A stretch of 64,000 nt of DNA. It comes from Chlorobiota bacterium (GTDB lineage: Bacteria; Bacteroidota; Ignavibacteria; OLB7). Both the position numbers and the translations under genes were made by a program. How positions within the stretch are numbered: position 1 is the first letter of the stretch; the number at the start of each line of letters is the position of its first letter. The notes beneath the pieces are model-generated. The model saw nothing but the letters and a program-made list of their open reading frames with translations, made no database searches and was not told the DNA's origin. Of this stretch, positions 36,714 through 45,593 are shown piece by piece. The stretch lies in NCBI GenBank assembly GCA_016700335.1, contig CP065014.1, positions 657,001 through 721,000 of the forward strand. The letters run 5' to 3'.

Positions 36714-38162
36714 CTATTCTTTAACCCTATAAACTGTATCAATATAAATTTGACCAATTGCTTTCCAAGAATGATCTTCTTTCATTATTCTAACTTGCAA
36801 TTCATCCCAAGCAACTTCATCTTCATACAAATCTACTGCCTTATTAATTGCAACTAACATATTCTTTAATTTATAGTCATATCCAAACCCATTTCCAACA
36901 TTTTTCTTCCTATCATATTCAACAAACATATCTGAATATGCTGAATGATTTGGAACTATTGGAACAGTACCATAATCCATTGCAATTAAATGTTCTACAT
37001 GGCTCAAATTACTTAAATCTGTAAACAACATAATATCAGAACCTCCATAAATTAGATGTTCAGTTTCATTATTACATTCAGAATATGTTCTAATATTCTT
37101 ATATTTCTTTACTTCCTTTTGTAGATTTCCGAAGAATTTTTTATCACTACCTTTATCTGCAATAATGACTTGTAAATTCATAGAACCAAAGTCCTTTAAA
37201 GCATCAAAAAACAGTTTATGTCCACTTGTTTCACTCATTGAACCAACTATAGACAAAATAGGAATATCTGTATTATCATCAAAGCCTACTTTTTCAAGTA
37301 GCCAAGATCTATTTTCAAATTTTCCTTCACGATCATCAACTGTAAACTTATCTAATAATAATTTATCTGTTTTCGGATTCCATTTTTCTGAATCAACACC
37401 ATAGCAAATGCCAGACAATTTAGATTTACGTTTTTTTAATATATCTTCTAAACCATTAGCTTGCTTAGGTTCTAAAACTCTTTTAGCATTTCCAGTAGTT
37501 ACTGTTGTAATCATATCGGAATGAAGTAAACCAGCTTTCATGAAATTCAATTTACCATTATGTTCCAATGAGCTGAGATATTTTTTTGCTAACCCAATTT
37601 TATCAAAAGATGAAATAGGGAATACTCCTTGATCTTCCAAAGAACTAAATGTAAAAACAGTTTTTGTATGTGAAAAAAAATTTTTATCATTATAAAGTTC
37701 TTTCATAAGCAAGGGAACTAAAGCAGTTTGCCAGCCATGACAATGTATTATGTCTGGTTTCCAACCTAATTGGAAACATGTTTCAAGAATTGCTTTTTGA
37801 AAATAAATAAACCTTTCATCATTATTTTGAAAAGGTTTACCAGTAACTTCATCATTATAAATACCTTTGTAAGGATCTAAATATTTTTCACCAGTGATAA
37901 CATATACTTGAGATTTTGCACGGGAATTAATAATTTGTGAACTCTTAACTGTTGCAGGAGTATCTTCTCCAGCAACATTAATTGGAATTCCAATTAACCT
38001 TTTAATCTCATGAATTCTATTCCTACGTTCTGATACATGACCATACTTTGGAATAACTACTCGAACATCATGCCCGAGTTCTATCATACCTAACACCTCC
38101 TCACTTAATAAATCAGCAATTGGAGAGGTTTTAGCAAAGGGAGTAATCTCACTCGTTGCCAC
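36714..38162 (-). CDS. Glycogen-synthase-like (GT5) protein with divergent active site
   Basis: At least 482 residues, related to bacterial glycogen/starch synthases: ATSEITPFAKTSPIADLL, HDVRVVIPKYG, PDIIHCHGWQTALVPLL, LEDILKKRKSKLSGICYGVDSEKWNP, and YGTVPIV. Key positions deviate: the KTGGL loop is KTSPI, the HxHDW aspartate is Gly, and the region corresponding to the EPCGL catalytic segment reads SNLSHVEHLIAMDYGT. The homologue I recall from Chlorobium is also divergent. The GTG at 38162 would cut into the first beta strand (LSILVATSE). The frame continues upstream to a stop at 38220 without ATG/GTG/TTG, so an ATT start at 38207 is likely. Probably not a normal glycogen synthase. Confidence 0.75.
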   Translation of the reverse strand: MATSEITPFAKTSPIADLLSEEVLGMIELGHDVRVVIPKYGHVSERRNRIHEIKRLIGIPINVAGEDTPATVKSSQIINSRAKSQVYVITGEKYLDPYKGIYNDEVTGKPFQNNDERFIYFQKAILETCFQLGWKPDIIHCHGWQTALVPLLMKELYNDKNFFSHTKTVFTFSSLEDQGVFPISSFDKIGLAKKYLSSLEHNGKLNFMKAGLLHSDMITTVTTGNAKRVLEPKQANGLEDILKKRKSKLSGICYGVDSEKWNPKTDKLLLDKFTVDDREGKFENRSWLLEKVGFDDNTDIPILSIVGSMSETSGHKLFFDALKDFGSMNLQVIIADKGSDKKFFGNLQKEVKKYKNIRTYSECNNETEHLIYGGSDIMLFTDLSNLSHVEHLIAMDYGTVPIVPNHSAYSDMFVEYDRKKNVGNGFGYDYKLKNMLVAINKAVDLYEDEVAWDELQVRIMKEDHSWKAIGQIYIDTVYRVKE

Positions 38163-38448
38163 AAGTATGCTTAGGCTTTTAGCCGTATTATGTTTCTTGA
38201 ATAAAATTGTAGTTGTGAGTTAAATTTTCAGATTTTAAAATTTGCAAGTTGCGAATTTAAGGAAAATATTCCAGTTGAAAGCCTTTTTTTAGCAAAGTGG
38301 CTATTTTCTACCAAAAATGATGCTTTTAAAGGAGTTGAGGTTTGCAATTTGTGACAAATTCTAGTAGTTAATATTTTTTATTAATAATATTTATAATTCT
38401 AATATGCATTAATTGCTAGTTATTTAACTCCTAATAATATCAGTAAAC

Positions 38449-39246
38449 CTAAATTTCATACAAATCATTTCTACGATCTGAAAGTAAATTATTGTAAAAA
38501 TTTATAGATTTATCTTGACTTAATTTTGGTTCAATATTTGTTTCAATTACACCTTCAAATGTATTACTGCAGGATTCAATTATTTCACCAAATTGATTTG
38601 TAATTTGACTTTCGCCTGAAAATTCTAAACTTTCATTTAAGTTGGTTTCTATTCCACTTCTATTTGATGTAATTGTGAATAATTTGTTTTCAATTGATCT
38701 GCTTTGCATTACAGGTGACCATAATGCTTTTGAAGCAACTAAATTAGAAGGGTGAGCTATAATTCCAGCTCCCTTTAACGCAAGTGTTCTAGCAGCTTCT
38801 GGGAACCTCCAATCATAACATATCATAGTTCCAATCTTAACTGAGTCCCATTCAATTACAAAAAAACCAGTATCACCTTGTGTAAAAATTATTTTTTCTT
38901 TGTAAAATAAATGAGATTTTCTGTAAACTTTATAACTTCCATCAGGCATTGCTATGAGAGCTGAATTATATAATAATCCAAAATTAGTTTTTTCAGAAAA
39001 ACCAGTTATAATTACATTACCTTTTTTTTCAGATAAACTCCTTATCATCAAACAGTAATCAGAATTTTCAGGATTTTCTGAAATAGTATAAAGCTCCTCT
39101 TTATTAATATAAAAATAACCAGTTGAAGCAAGTTCAGGCAGTACAATCAAATCTGAATTAATATTTTCAAGTAAGTAATTAATCCTATTTGAATTAAAAT
39201 TAACATCATTTTTTACTGGAGAGAATTGTAAAGCTGCAACTTTCAT
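38449..39246 (-). CDS. Carbon-nitrogen hydrolase (nitrilase superfamily)
   Basis: 265 residues. The Glu-Lys-Cys catalytic triad is visible: LPELASTGYF (E38), YRKSHLF and MICYDWRFPEAAR. The N-terminus KVAALQFSPVKNDV and the C-terminal GESQITNQFGEII strands are standard for the family, which hydrolyses amides such as omega-amides or carbamoyl compounds. Substrate cannot be told. It is probably the last gene of a three-gene minus-strand group with the unknown protein (11-base gap) and the hydratase-like gene. No transit or signal sequence. Confidence 0.88.
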   Translation of the reverse strand: MKVAALQFSPVKNDVNFNSNRINYLLENINSDLIVLPELASTGYFYINKEELYTISENPENSDYCLMIRSLSEKKGNVIITGFSEKTNFGLLYNSALIAMPDGSYKVYRKSHLFYKEKIIFTQGDTGFFVIEWDSVKIGTMICYDWRFPEAARTLALKGAGIIAHPSNLVASKALWSPVMQSRSIENKLFTITSNRSGIETNLNESLEFSGESQITNQFGEIIESCSNTFEGVIETNIEPKLSQDKSINFYNNLLSDRRNDLYEI

Positions 39247-39257
39247 TCTATTATTAT

Positions 39258-39944
39258 CTAATCTATTATATCATTAAACTCATCAGATTCTAACCCATCA
39301 TTATTAAACAAATCATCTTCAATAAAATTTTCATTATCCTTATTTATTGTATTAGATTCTAATTCTGAATCAATAGTCTTTGTTATTATTTCTTCCTTTA
39401 GCAACCACTCAACCATTTCTTTAACAGCAAACAAAGGAGTATTATACATGTATGAAAATCTCCAAATATCAATTGGTGCTCTCCATATTTCAACTATAAA
39501 TGCTTGATCAATTCTAATTTTCCCACCTGCTTTTACTGCTTCAAGTGAGGCATCACAAAATGGTGAACCATTTTCTGAAGTTATATTATGTTGAGAAAAA
39601 TAATAATTATCAAATTTTTGCAAATCACATATTGGGAATCCTCTTGCTTTTGGTAAAAAATCTTGTAAAAAACTCATGCTAACAAAATATGGTTCTTCGC
39701 AATCGCCCCATAGATCTTGCCATACATCAATATCTTGCTCTTTTACCCAATCAAAAAATTCTCTCTCTTTTAAAGGTAATTTTATTAAGAATTGACTTCC
39801 AAAATAAATAGATAATTCTTGAGCTTGTTCATTTGTAAGTGACATTAACTCATCCTCAACAAAAGTAATTTTTTCAATACCTAAATTTTCTCCTAAAGTC
39901 ACATTTAACTTTTCTTTAAGTTCTATAAATTTATCCTCAATCAT
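39258..39944 (-). CDS. Conserved cytosolic protein of unknown function
   Basis: 228 residues. Residues 1-180 are a compact globular sequence with tryptophans and cysteines (FFDWVKEQDIDVWQDLWGDCEEPYFVSMSFL, DLQKFDNYYFSQHNI, SPFCDASLEAVKAGGKIRIDQAF, APIDIWRFSYMYNTPLF). The last ~40 residues are very acidic and Asn-rich (NTINKDNENFIEDDLFNNDG). I do not recognise the family. It ends 11 bases before the nitrilase gene and begins 64 bases after the hydratase-like gene, so co-transcription with those is likely. Confidence 0.6.
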   Translation of the reverse strand: MIEDKFIELKEKLNVTLGENLGIEKITFVEDELMSLTNEQAQELSIYFGSQFLIKLPLKEREFFDWVKEQDIDVWQDLWGDCEEPYFVSMSFLQDFLPKARGFPICDLQKFDNYYFSQHNITSENGSPFCDASLEAVKAGGKIRIDQAFIVEIWRAPIDIWRFSYMYNTPLFAVKEMVEWLLKEEIITKTIDSELESNTINKDNENFIEDDLFNNDGLESDEFNDIID

Positions 39945-40008
39945 TTATATAATTATAGTTTAATATAAGTTTAACAAATTATTTTTAAAAAACTTCTAAT
40001 ATTTATAT

Positions 40009-40800
40009 TTAAAATTCTACAGCAACTTCACCAACATTACCAATCTGGACTCTAATGTAGTCACCACTTACAACTGGAGAAACGGGACCTAAAGCACCAG
40101 ATAATATTATATCGCCCGACTTTAATTGAGTACCAAATTCATTAAGTTTCTTAACCAACCAGACAACAGCATTAATTGGATTATTCATACAAGCAGCACC
40201 ATTTCCTTCCGATAATAATTCTTCATTCTTGAATAATGACATTTGAATTTTCCTCAAATCAGTATCAAACAATGAAATAGGTTGAGTACCTAAAACAAAC
40301 ATTCCACAAGAAGCATTATCAGCAATTGTATCTTCGATTTTAAATTTCCAATCTATAATTCTTGAATCAATAATTTCAATTGCAGGTAAAGCAAAGTCAA
40401 TGGCTGATATAATCTTAGCAGATGTTATATTTTCACCATCAATATCTTTTTTTAAAACGAATGCAATTTCACCCTCAACTCTAGGTTGTAGTAATTTAGT
40501 AATATCAGCTTTTGAATGTGTTCCAACCCACATATCATTAAGAAGTGCACCAAAATCAGGTTCGTAAACTTCGAGCCAATCTTGAACTGCTTTGCTAGTA
40601 ACTCCAATTTTTCTACCAACTAAATTTGCTTTTGAATCAAATAATCCCTTTTCGTTAATTCTTTTATTTACATTAATTTGTTGAACTTTGTAAGCATCTT
40701 CAATTGTAAAATCAGGATTTGTTTCTGTTAATGATTTACAAGGAATTCCTAAAAACTGAGCAGACCAAAGTCTATCAGCTAGATCTGTAATAACTGACAT
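40009..40800 (-). CDS. 2-keto-4-pentenoate hydratase / fumarylacetoacetate hydrolase family protein
   Basis: 263 residues, normal length for the MhpD/DmpE/XylJ/DmpH group. Landmarks: FTIEDAYKVQQINVNKRI, GRKIGVTSKAVQDWL, PRVEGEIAFVLKKDI (metal-binding acids), AIDFALPAIEIIDSRIIDWK, DNASCGMFVLG and SGALGPVSPVVSGDYI. These hydrate 2-oxo-4-pentenoates or decarboxylate 4-oxalocrotonate in aromatic catabolism, but no other meta-pathway gene is nearby, so the physiological substrate is open. The first gene of the small minus-strand cluster with the nitrilase. Confidence 0.85.
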   Translation of the reverse strand: MSVITDLADRLWSAQFLGIPCKSLTETNPDFTIEDAYKVQQINVNKRINEKGLFDSKANLVGRKIGVTSKAVQDWLEVYEPDFGALLNDMWVGTHSKADITKLLQPRVEGEIAFVLKKDIDGENITSAKIISAIDFALPAIEIIDSRIIDWKFKIEDTIADNASCGMFVLGTQPISLFDTDLRKIQMSLFKNEELLSEGNGAACMNNPINAVVWLVKKLNEFGTQLKSGDIILSGALGPVSPVVSGDYIRVQIGNVGEVAVEF

Positions 40801-40864
40801 TTTCTTTATCTTTGAAAATAGTTTTTAAACAATATTCTGACATAATAATTTCTACTAAAATACA

Positions 40865-41290
40865 ATGAGTAAGTTTGACCGCAAGTTAGAACAAATTCAG
40901 CTTCAACATAGAATTATGGAAATACTAAGAGAAGATAATGGTGTTTCACCTCATTTTGATTATCATATAAATATAACAAGTGATAATGAAACTGTAAGAT
41001 TAAATCTATTAACTTATAATGAAAGGCATAGTGAATATATGTTACTTCATTCTTATTCAGGAAAAAGTTCAATTGATTGTTTAAACAAAATGTTAGGCTA
41101 CATTCAAACAAATAGATCTAACCAACAAACAGAGTATTCATTTACAATTAAATGGAAGAAGAAAGCTGATAATCATGAATACAAATCTTATTTTCTTGCA
41201 TTCAATCAAAGTGATGCAGAGAAAAAGTTTTTATATGAAAAAAATGTAAATGACTATGAATATACAATAACACAAAATCCAATAAGTTAA
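40865..41290 (+). CDS. Hypothetical protein
   Basis: 141 residues, hydrophilic, rich in Asn, Ser, Lys and Tyr. No signal peptide or membrane segment. The start MSKFDRKLEQIQLQHRIMEILRED is likely a helix, followed by strands with NITSDNETVRLNLLTYNERHSE and SFTIKWKKKADN. Unknown family. Divergent from the hydratase-like gene (64-base intergenic region probably holding two promoters) and upstream of the YcaQ-type gene by 66 bases. Confidence 0.5.
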   Translation: MSKFDRKLEQIQLQHRIMEILREDNGVSPHFDYHINITSDNETVRLNLLTYNERHSEYMLLHSYSGKSSIDCLNKMLGYIQTNRSNQQTEYSFTIKWKKKADNHEYKSYFLAFNQSDAEKKFLYEKNVNDYEYTITQNPIS

Positions 41291-41356
41291 GTTTATCCTT
41301 GTTAAATTAAAATATTTATTTTTTAAATTGTTATTTAAAAATGCTGTTTATATATT

Positions 41357-42544
41357 TTGTTTAAAAAATTAAAAGTTACAATAAAGGTTGCTCAAAGCAT
41401 TATGTTAGGCGCAACAGGATTGTTAACAAAGCCTAAAATCAAACCTAATAAAGAAGACATTGTAAAGGCTGTTTTTAGATTAGGAGTTCTACAAATTGAT
41501 ACTATAAATGTGGTTGAAAGAAGCCCATATATTGTCCTTTTTAGTAGGCTTGGAAATTTTGAAAATAATTGGTTAATTGAAAATTTAGAAAATGGAAACT
41601 TGTTTGAGTATTGGTCACACGAGGCTTGTTTTATAGCTGATATTGACTTTGTATATTACAGAAGCATAATGCTTAATGCTGAAAGTAATAATTGGCATTA
41701 CCATTCGAAGTTTGTTAATGAACACAAGGAAGAAATAAAAAAAATGTTAAAGTACATTGAAATTAATGGATCAGTATCATCTATAGATTTTAATGATGAA
41801 AAGAAAGATGTTGGTGGATGGTGGAATTGGAAAATTGAAAAATTAGTTCTTGAGGCATTGTTTACAAGGGGAGAATTAATGATTAAAAATAGAATTAATT
41901 TTCGTAGGATTTATGATTTAACAATTAGAGTAAAGCCAAATTTGTTAGATTACAAAGTGATTCCAATTAATGAAGTAAAAAAAATATTTATTGAAAGAAC
42001 TATACTTCATTTAGGTATTGTTAAAGAGGAATGGATTTATGATTATTACAGGCTTAAAAAAAAGGATTCTAAAGAATTAGTTCAAGAACAAATTAGAGAA
42101 AATAAAAATATTAATCAAATAGAAGTTGAAGGTTTTAAAAACAAATTTTACTTTCATAAAGATAACTTTCAATTAATAAATGATATTATAAGTGGTAAAT
42201 TAAAACCGACACATTCAACTGTTTTATCACCTTTTGATCCTTTAATATGGGATAGAAAAAGAGTTAAAGAATTATTTGATTTTGATTATAAAATTGAATG
42301 TTATACTCCCGAATCAAAGCGCAAATTTGGATACTTTTGTCTTCCAATTTTATTAAAGGGAAAGTTAATTGGAAAATTAGATGCTAAAGCACACCGAAAA
42401 GATTCTGTATTTGAAATCAAAAAATTCTGGTTAGAAACTGGTGTTGTTTTAAAAGAGTTAGATAAAAAACTACTCATTAAAACTATTCAACAATTTGCAA
42501 CATTTAACAAAATGAAACAGGTTGTAGGATTAGAAAATTTATAA
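41357..42544 (+). CDS. ycaQ: YcaQ/AlkX-type DNA glycosylase (winged-helix DUF1006 family)
   Basis: 395 residues. The N-terminal motif LQIDTINVVERSPYIVLFSRLGNF contains the catalytic QxD signature of E. coli YcaQ (QID here), followed by LFEYWSHEACFIADIDF. Further parts GGWWNWKIEKLVLEALFTRGELMI (winged-helix) and STVLSPFDPLIWDRKRVKELFDFDYKIECYTPESKRKFGYFCLPILL (conserved C-terminal segment) are all family traits. The E. coli enzyme unhooks interstrand crosslinks and bulky alkyl adducts. The start codon is TTG. It fits the repair theme here (mutS, ruvB, uvrA). It stands alone with a terminator downstream. Confidence 0.9.
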   Translation: MFKKLKVTIKVAQSIMLGATGLLTKPKIKPNKEDIVKAVFRLGVLQIDTINVVERSPYIVLFSRLGNFENNWLIENLENGNLFEYWSHEACFIADIDFVYYRSIMLNAESNNWHYHSKFVNEHKEEIKKMLKYIEINGSVSSIDFNDEKKDVGGWWNWKIEKLVLEALFTRGELMIKNRINFRRIYDLTIRVKPNLLDYKVIPINEVKKIFIERTILHLGIVKEEWIYDYYRLKKKDSKELVQEQIRENKNINQIEVEGFKNKFYFHKDNFQLINDIISGKLKPTHSTVLSPFDPLIWDRKRVKELFDFDYKIECYTPESKRKFGYFCLPILLKGKLIGKLDAKAHRKDSVFEIKKFWLETGVVLKELDKKLLIKTIQQFATFNKMKQVVGLENL

Positions 42545-42577
42545 ATAATTTTAAAAAGAATAAACAATAGAAACAAT

Positions 42578-42614
42578 AACAGCCATCATAAAAAGTTATG
42601 ATGGCTGTTGTTTT
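42578..42614. terminator. Rho-independent terminator between converging genes
   Basis: AACAGCCATCATAA/TTATGATGGCTGTT (42578-42591 with 42596-42609) is a perfect 14-bp stem followed by GTTTTA, between the YcaQ-type gene and the first cyclophilin gene; on the minus side it is followed by TATTGTTTC. It can serve both strands. Confidence 0.9.
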
Positions 42615-42663
42615 ATAATTAATAATTTTTTGAAATTAAATCTAAATAAATTTAATTTCTAGA

Positions 42664-43344
42664 TCATTTAGTCTTAGATTTTTTAATTTTTTTAATTTTA
42701 GATTTAGTAGAATCTGAAATTGTAGTTTTTGCAACTTTCATTTTTTTATCTACTGAACTTATAGATTTTACTTCCTTTGCTGAAATAATTTTTACAGGTG
42801 TTATAGGACAATCACTTCTATCTCTAGCAACTTTTTCAATTGCATGAGCAACATCCATACCTTTAGTTACTAAGCCAAAAATTGAATATGCTTTTGGAAG
42901 ACTTTCAGCACCACTAAAGCAGATAAACAACTGGCTTGAATTTGTATTAGGTCCTGCATTAGCCATAGCCATACAACCTTCAACATAACCTCTTTTATAA
43001 CTTGGAGCATTTTGATTAAATTCATCTTCAAAAGAAGCTCCATAAATACTTTCACCACCTGTCCCCCATTCTGATTTTTTTGTTGAATCTTTCGTTTTAG
43101 GATCACCAACTTGGATCACAAATCCTGGTACAACACGATGAAACAAAATTCCATCATAAAAACCTTTATTTACTAAGCCAACAAAGTTAGCAACAGTTTT
43201 AGGTGCATCATTTCCATAAAGTTCAATTGTAAAATCTCCCATTGTAGTTTTCATAAGAACTACATTTGTTACTACCGGTGTTTGTGCTTCTGTCATAATT
43301 GTTAAAAATATTCCGAGAAAAAAAATGCTTAATGCTATTTTCAT
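42664..43344 (-). CDS. Exported cyclophilin-type peptidyl-prolyl isomerase (copy 4 of the tandem array)
   Basis: 226 residues. A signal peptide (residues 1-20, ending TEAQ) precedes the cyclophilin fold: MGDFTIELYGNDAPKTVANFVGL, FHRVVPGFVIQVGDP (catalytic Arg, Phe, Gln), GGESIYGASFEDEF, GPNTNSSQLFICFSG and IFGLVTKGMDVAHAIEK. The tryptophan loop is reduced (LPKAYSIFG). After the domain, a Lys/Ser-rich tail of about 25 residues (KVAKTTISDSTKSKIKKIKKSKTK pattern) is unique to this copy. It should catalyse proline isomerisation in the periplasm. Last of four neighbours on the minus strand, transcribed after the 215-residue copy. Confidence 0.9.
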   Translation of the reverse strand: MKIALSIFFLGIFLTIMTEAQTPVVTNVVLMKTTMGDFTIELYGNDAPKTVANFVGLVNKGFYDGILFHRVVPGFVIQVGDPKTKDSTKKSEWGTGGESIYGASFEDEFNQNAPSYKRGYVEGCMAMANAGPNTNSSQLFICFSGAESLPKAYSIFGLVTKGMDVAHAIEKVARDRSDCPITPVKIISAKEVKSISSVDKKMKVAKTTISDSTKSKIKKIKKSKTK

Positions 43345-43392
43345 TTGTTTTTTATTATTAATTAAATCTAAAATATAATTTAAATTTGAATG

Positions 43393-44028
43393 TTATTTTA
43401 ATTCTAAACAATCAATTCTAGAATTAACATCCTCAATATCTAGCCCACTTACTTCTTCTTTTACACTGATTATTACAACTGGAATTAAGGGTCTGCTATT
43501 TGCATCAACTTTTACTTTTTCAATAGTGTGAACAATATCCAAACCCATAATTACTTTACCATAAATTGTATATTTTTTAGGTAAATTAATAGCTTTACCG
43601 AAGCCAATAAAAAACTGACTAGTATTTGTGTTAGGACCTGCATTAGCCATTGCAACAACTCCTTCAACATAACCTCTTTTGTAACTAGGTGATTTTGCAT
43701 TTAGCTCATCTTCAAATTCTGAGCCATAAATACTTTCACCTCCAGTTCCCCACAAATCTTTTAAAGTAGAGTCTTTGGTTTGAGGGTCTCCAGCTTGTAT
43801 TACAAATCCAGAAACAACTCGATGGAAAAGAATACCATCATAAAATCCTTGTTTAGCTAAACCTAAAAAATTTGCTACAGTTTTTGGTGCATCTTCACCA
43901 TAAAATTCAATTTTAATATCACCTAAACTTGTTTTTAAAATTGCAATGTTAGTGACAACAGGATTCTGAGCTGATAAAAATTTAATTGAAAGAACTGAAA
44001 AAATAAAGAATGATAATATAAATTTCAT
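43393..44028 (-). CDS. Exported cyclophilin-type peptidyl-prolyl isomerase (copy 3)
   Basis: 211 residues from the ATG at 44028; an in-frame ATG at 44040 would overlap the upstream gene by 11 bases. The product has a signal peptide (MKFILSFFIFSVLSIKFLSAQ) and cyclophilin domain: LGDIKIEFYGEDAPKTVANFLGL, FHRVVSGFVIQAGDP, GPNTNTSQFFIGFGKA, IYGKVIMGLDIVHTIEK. Catalytic Arg, Phe and Gln are conserved. It ends about 50 bases before copy 4 begins. No Lys-rich tail. Likely periplasmic or surface PPIase. Confidence 0.9.
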   Translation of the reverse strand: MKFILSFFIFSVLSIKFLSAQNPVVTNIAILKTSLGDIKIEFYGEDAPKTVANFLGLAKQGFYDGILFHRVVSGFVIQAGDPQTKDSTLKDLWGTGGESIYGSEFEDELNAKSPSYKRGYVEGVVAMANAGPNTNTSQFFIGFGKAINLPKKYTIYGKVIMGLDIVHTIEKVKVDANSRPLIPVVIISVKEEVSGLDIEDVNSRIDCLELK

Positions 44029-44029
44029 A

Positions 44030-44650
44030 TTAATTAACACTTGTTGCTTTTAAAGATTTAATTTCAACATAAACTTTTGGTTGAGTAGATTCACTAGCTT
44101 CAATTTTTTTAACTACATCCATTCCACTAGTAACTTTTCCAAACATTGTGTAATTTTTTTGTAAACCTTCAGCATTATCTAAACAAATAAAAAATTGACT
44201 TGTGTTTGTATTTGGTCCTCTATTTGCCATAGCTAAACTTCCTGGAACATAACCTTGTTTATAACTTGGTGTATTACTATTAAGCTCATCAGCAAATTCT
44301 TTGCCATAAATACTTTCCCCTCCTTGTCCCCAATACTGCTTCATAGCTGGATCTTTAGATTTTGGATCTCCAGCTTGAATAACAAACCCTGTAACAACTC
44401 TATGAAATAAAATACCAGAATAGAAATTTTTATCAGCAAGACCTACAAAATTAGCAACTGTTTTTGGTGCATCAATTCCATATAATTCAATTTCAATTTT
44501 ACCCATACTTGTTTCCATTATAGCTTTATGAGTTACAATAGGGGCATTAGGATCTATTTTATTTGTATTAATATTTGTTGTTTTAGTAGATGAACATCCA
44601 TTCACAAACAATGCAATAGCAAACGAGATAGACAAGATAATATTCTTCAT
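44030..44650 (-). CDS. Lipoprotein cyclophilin-type peptidyl-prolyl isomerase (copy 2)
   Basis: 206 residues. The lipobox VNGC at residues 16-19 ends the signal, and SSTKTTNINTNK is the linker. The PPIase domain: MGKIEIELYGIDAPKTVANFVGL, FHRVVTGFVIQAGDP, GQGGESIYGKEFADEL, GPNTNTSQFFICLDNAEG, MFGKVTSGMDVVKKIE. It ends one base before the ATG of copy 3, so translation is probably coupled. The membrane-anchored form separates it from copies 3 and 4. Confidence 0.92.
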   Translation of the reverse strand: MKNIILSISFAIALFVNGCSSTKTTNINTNKIDPNAPIVTHKAIMETSMGKIEIELYGIDAPKTVANFVGLADKNFYSGILFHRVVTGFVIQAGDPKSKDPAMKQYWGQGGESIYGKEFADELNSNTPSYKQGYVPGSLAMANRGPNTNTSQFFICLDNAEGLQKNYTMFGKVTSGMDVVKKIEASESTQPKVYVEIKSLKATSVN

Positions 44651-44695
44651 ATAATATTTTTAAAATAATTGAAAAGTAATGTTGAAAAATAACAA

Positions 44696-44729
44696 GAGAG
44701 ACAAAAATATTCTTATGTTTTTGTCTCTC
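44696..44729 (-). terminator. Terminator after the first cyclophilin gene
   Basis: GAGAGACAAAAA/TTTTTGTCTCTC (44696-44707 with 44718-44729) is a 12-bp stem followed on the minus strand by TTGTTATTTTT. It separates copy 1 (44789-45484) from copies 2-4. Confidence 0.85.
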
Positions 44730-44788
44730 ATAAAAAACTAATAACAAAAATATTTTATAAAATAACTGTGAATTAAATTTTAATAAAA

Positions 44789-45484
44789 TTATTTTATTTC
44801 TTTTATAGTAACTTTTTTCATAGTAACTGGATTCTCTGGTTTTTCACCTGAAGCACCTGTTTGAGCAATTTTTGCAACTACATCTATACCTTTGGTAACA
44901 AACCCAAAAATTGTATAATTAGGCATAGCTCCTAATGAAGTTTGAGCACCTTGACCACTGCATATAAAAAACTGGCTTCCATTTGTATTTGGTCCAGAAT
45001 TTGCCATAGCAAAACATCCATCAATGTAACCTCTTTTAAAACTAGGAGTAGGCGCTAATTCATCTTCAAAAGTTTTACCAAAAATGCTTTCTCCTCCCAT
45101 ACCCCATTGATCTCTTTTAGAATTATCTTTACTACTTGGATCTCCGCCTTGAATAACAAAATTTGGGATGCAACGATGAAATTTGATTCCATTATAATAA
45201 CCTTTTTTAATTAAACCAGCAAAATTTTCAACAGCTTTTGGAGCATCTTTTCCATAAAGTTCAAATTCAATATCTCCCATATCTGTAGAAATTACACCAG
45301 AATGAGTAGCAATTGGTTTAACATCTATACTTTTTGTAGTATCAGTTGATGTAGTTGGTGGTGGTGCTAACTGTGCAGTATCTGCTACTTTTGTTGAATC
45401 AGTTGATTGAGATGCTGAATCAGATTTCTTGCAAGAAGTTAAACTTAAAGTTAGAATTGCAAGAATTAAAAATATTTTTTTCAT
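44789..45484 (-). CDS. Lipoprotein cyclophilin-type peptidyl-prolyl isomerase (copy 1)
   Basis: 231 residues. The signal segment ends LTSC (lipobox, C18) and is followed by a Ser/Thr/Pro-rich linker of about 45 residues (KKSDSASQSTDSTKVADTAQLAPPPTTSTDTT pattern). The PPIase domain: MGDIEFELYGKDAPKAVENFAGL, FHRCIPNFVIQGGDP, GMGGESIFGKTFEDEL, GPNTNGSQFFICSGQGAQTSLGAMPNYTIFG. Catalytic residues are kept, and the insert in the tryptophan loop makes this the most divergent of the four. It has its own terminator, so its transcript is separate from copies 2-4. Confidence 0.93.
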   Translation of the reverse strand: MKKIFLILAILTLSLTSCKKSDSASQSTDSTKVADTAQLAPPPTTSTDTTKSIDVKPIATHSGVISTDMGDIEFELYGKDAPKAVENFAGLIKKGYYNGIKFHRCIPNFVIQGGDPSSKDNSKRDQWGMGGESIFGKTFEDELAPTPSFKRGYIDGCFAMANSGPNTNGSQFFICSGQGAQTSLGAMPNYTIFGFVTKGIDVVAKIAQTGASGEKPENPVTMKKVTIKEIK

Positions 45485-45593
45485 GTTAATATTTTAGATT
45501 TAATAAATTGTTTTTTAAGAATTATATTTTATGAATAAAGTTTGAAATAAATGAAAATATTTATCAATTAGAAATTTTACAAAAAATAAAATT

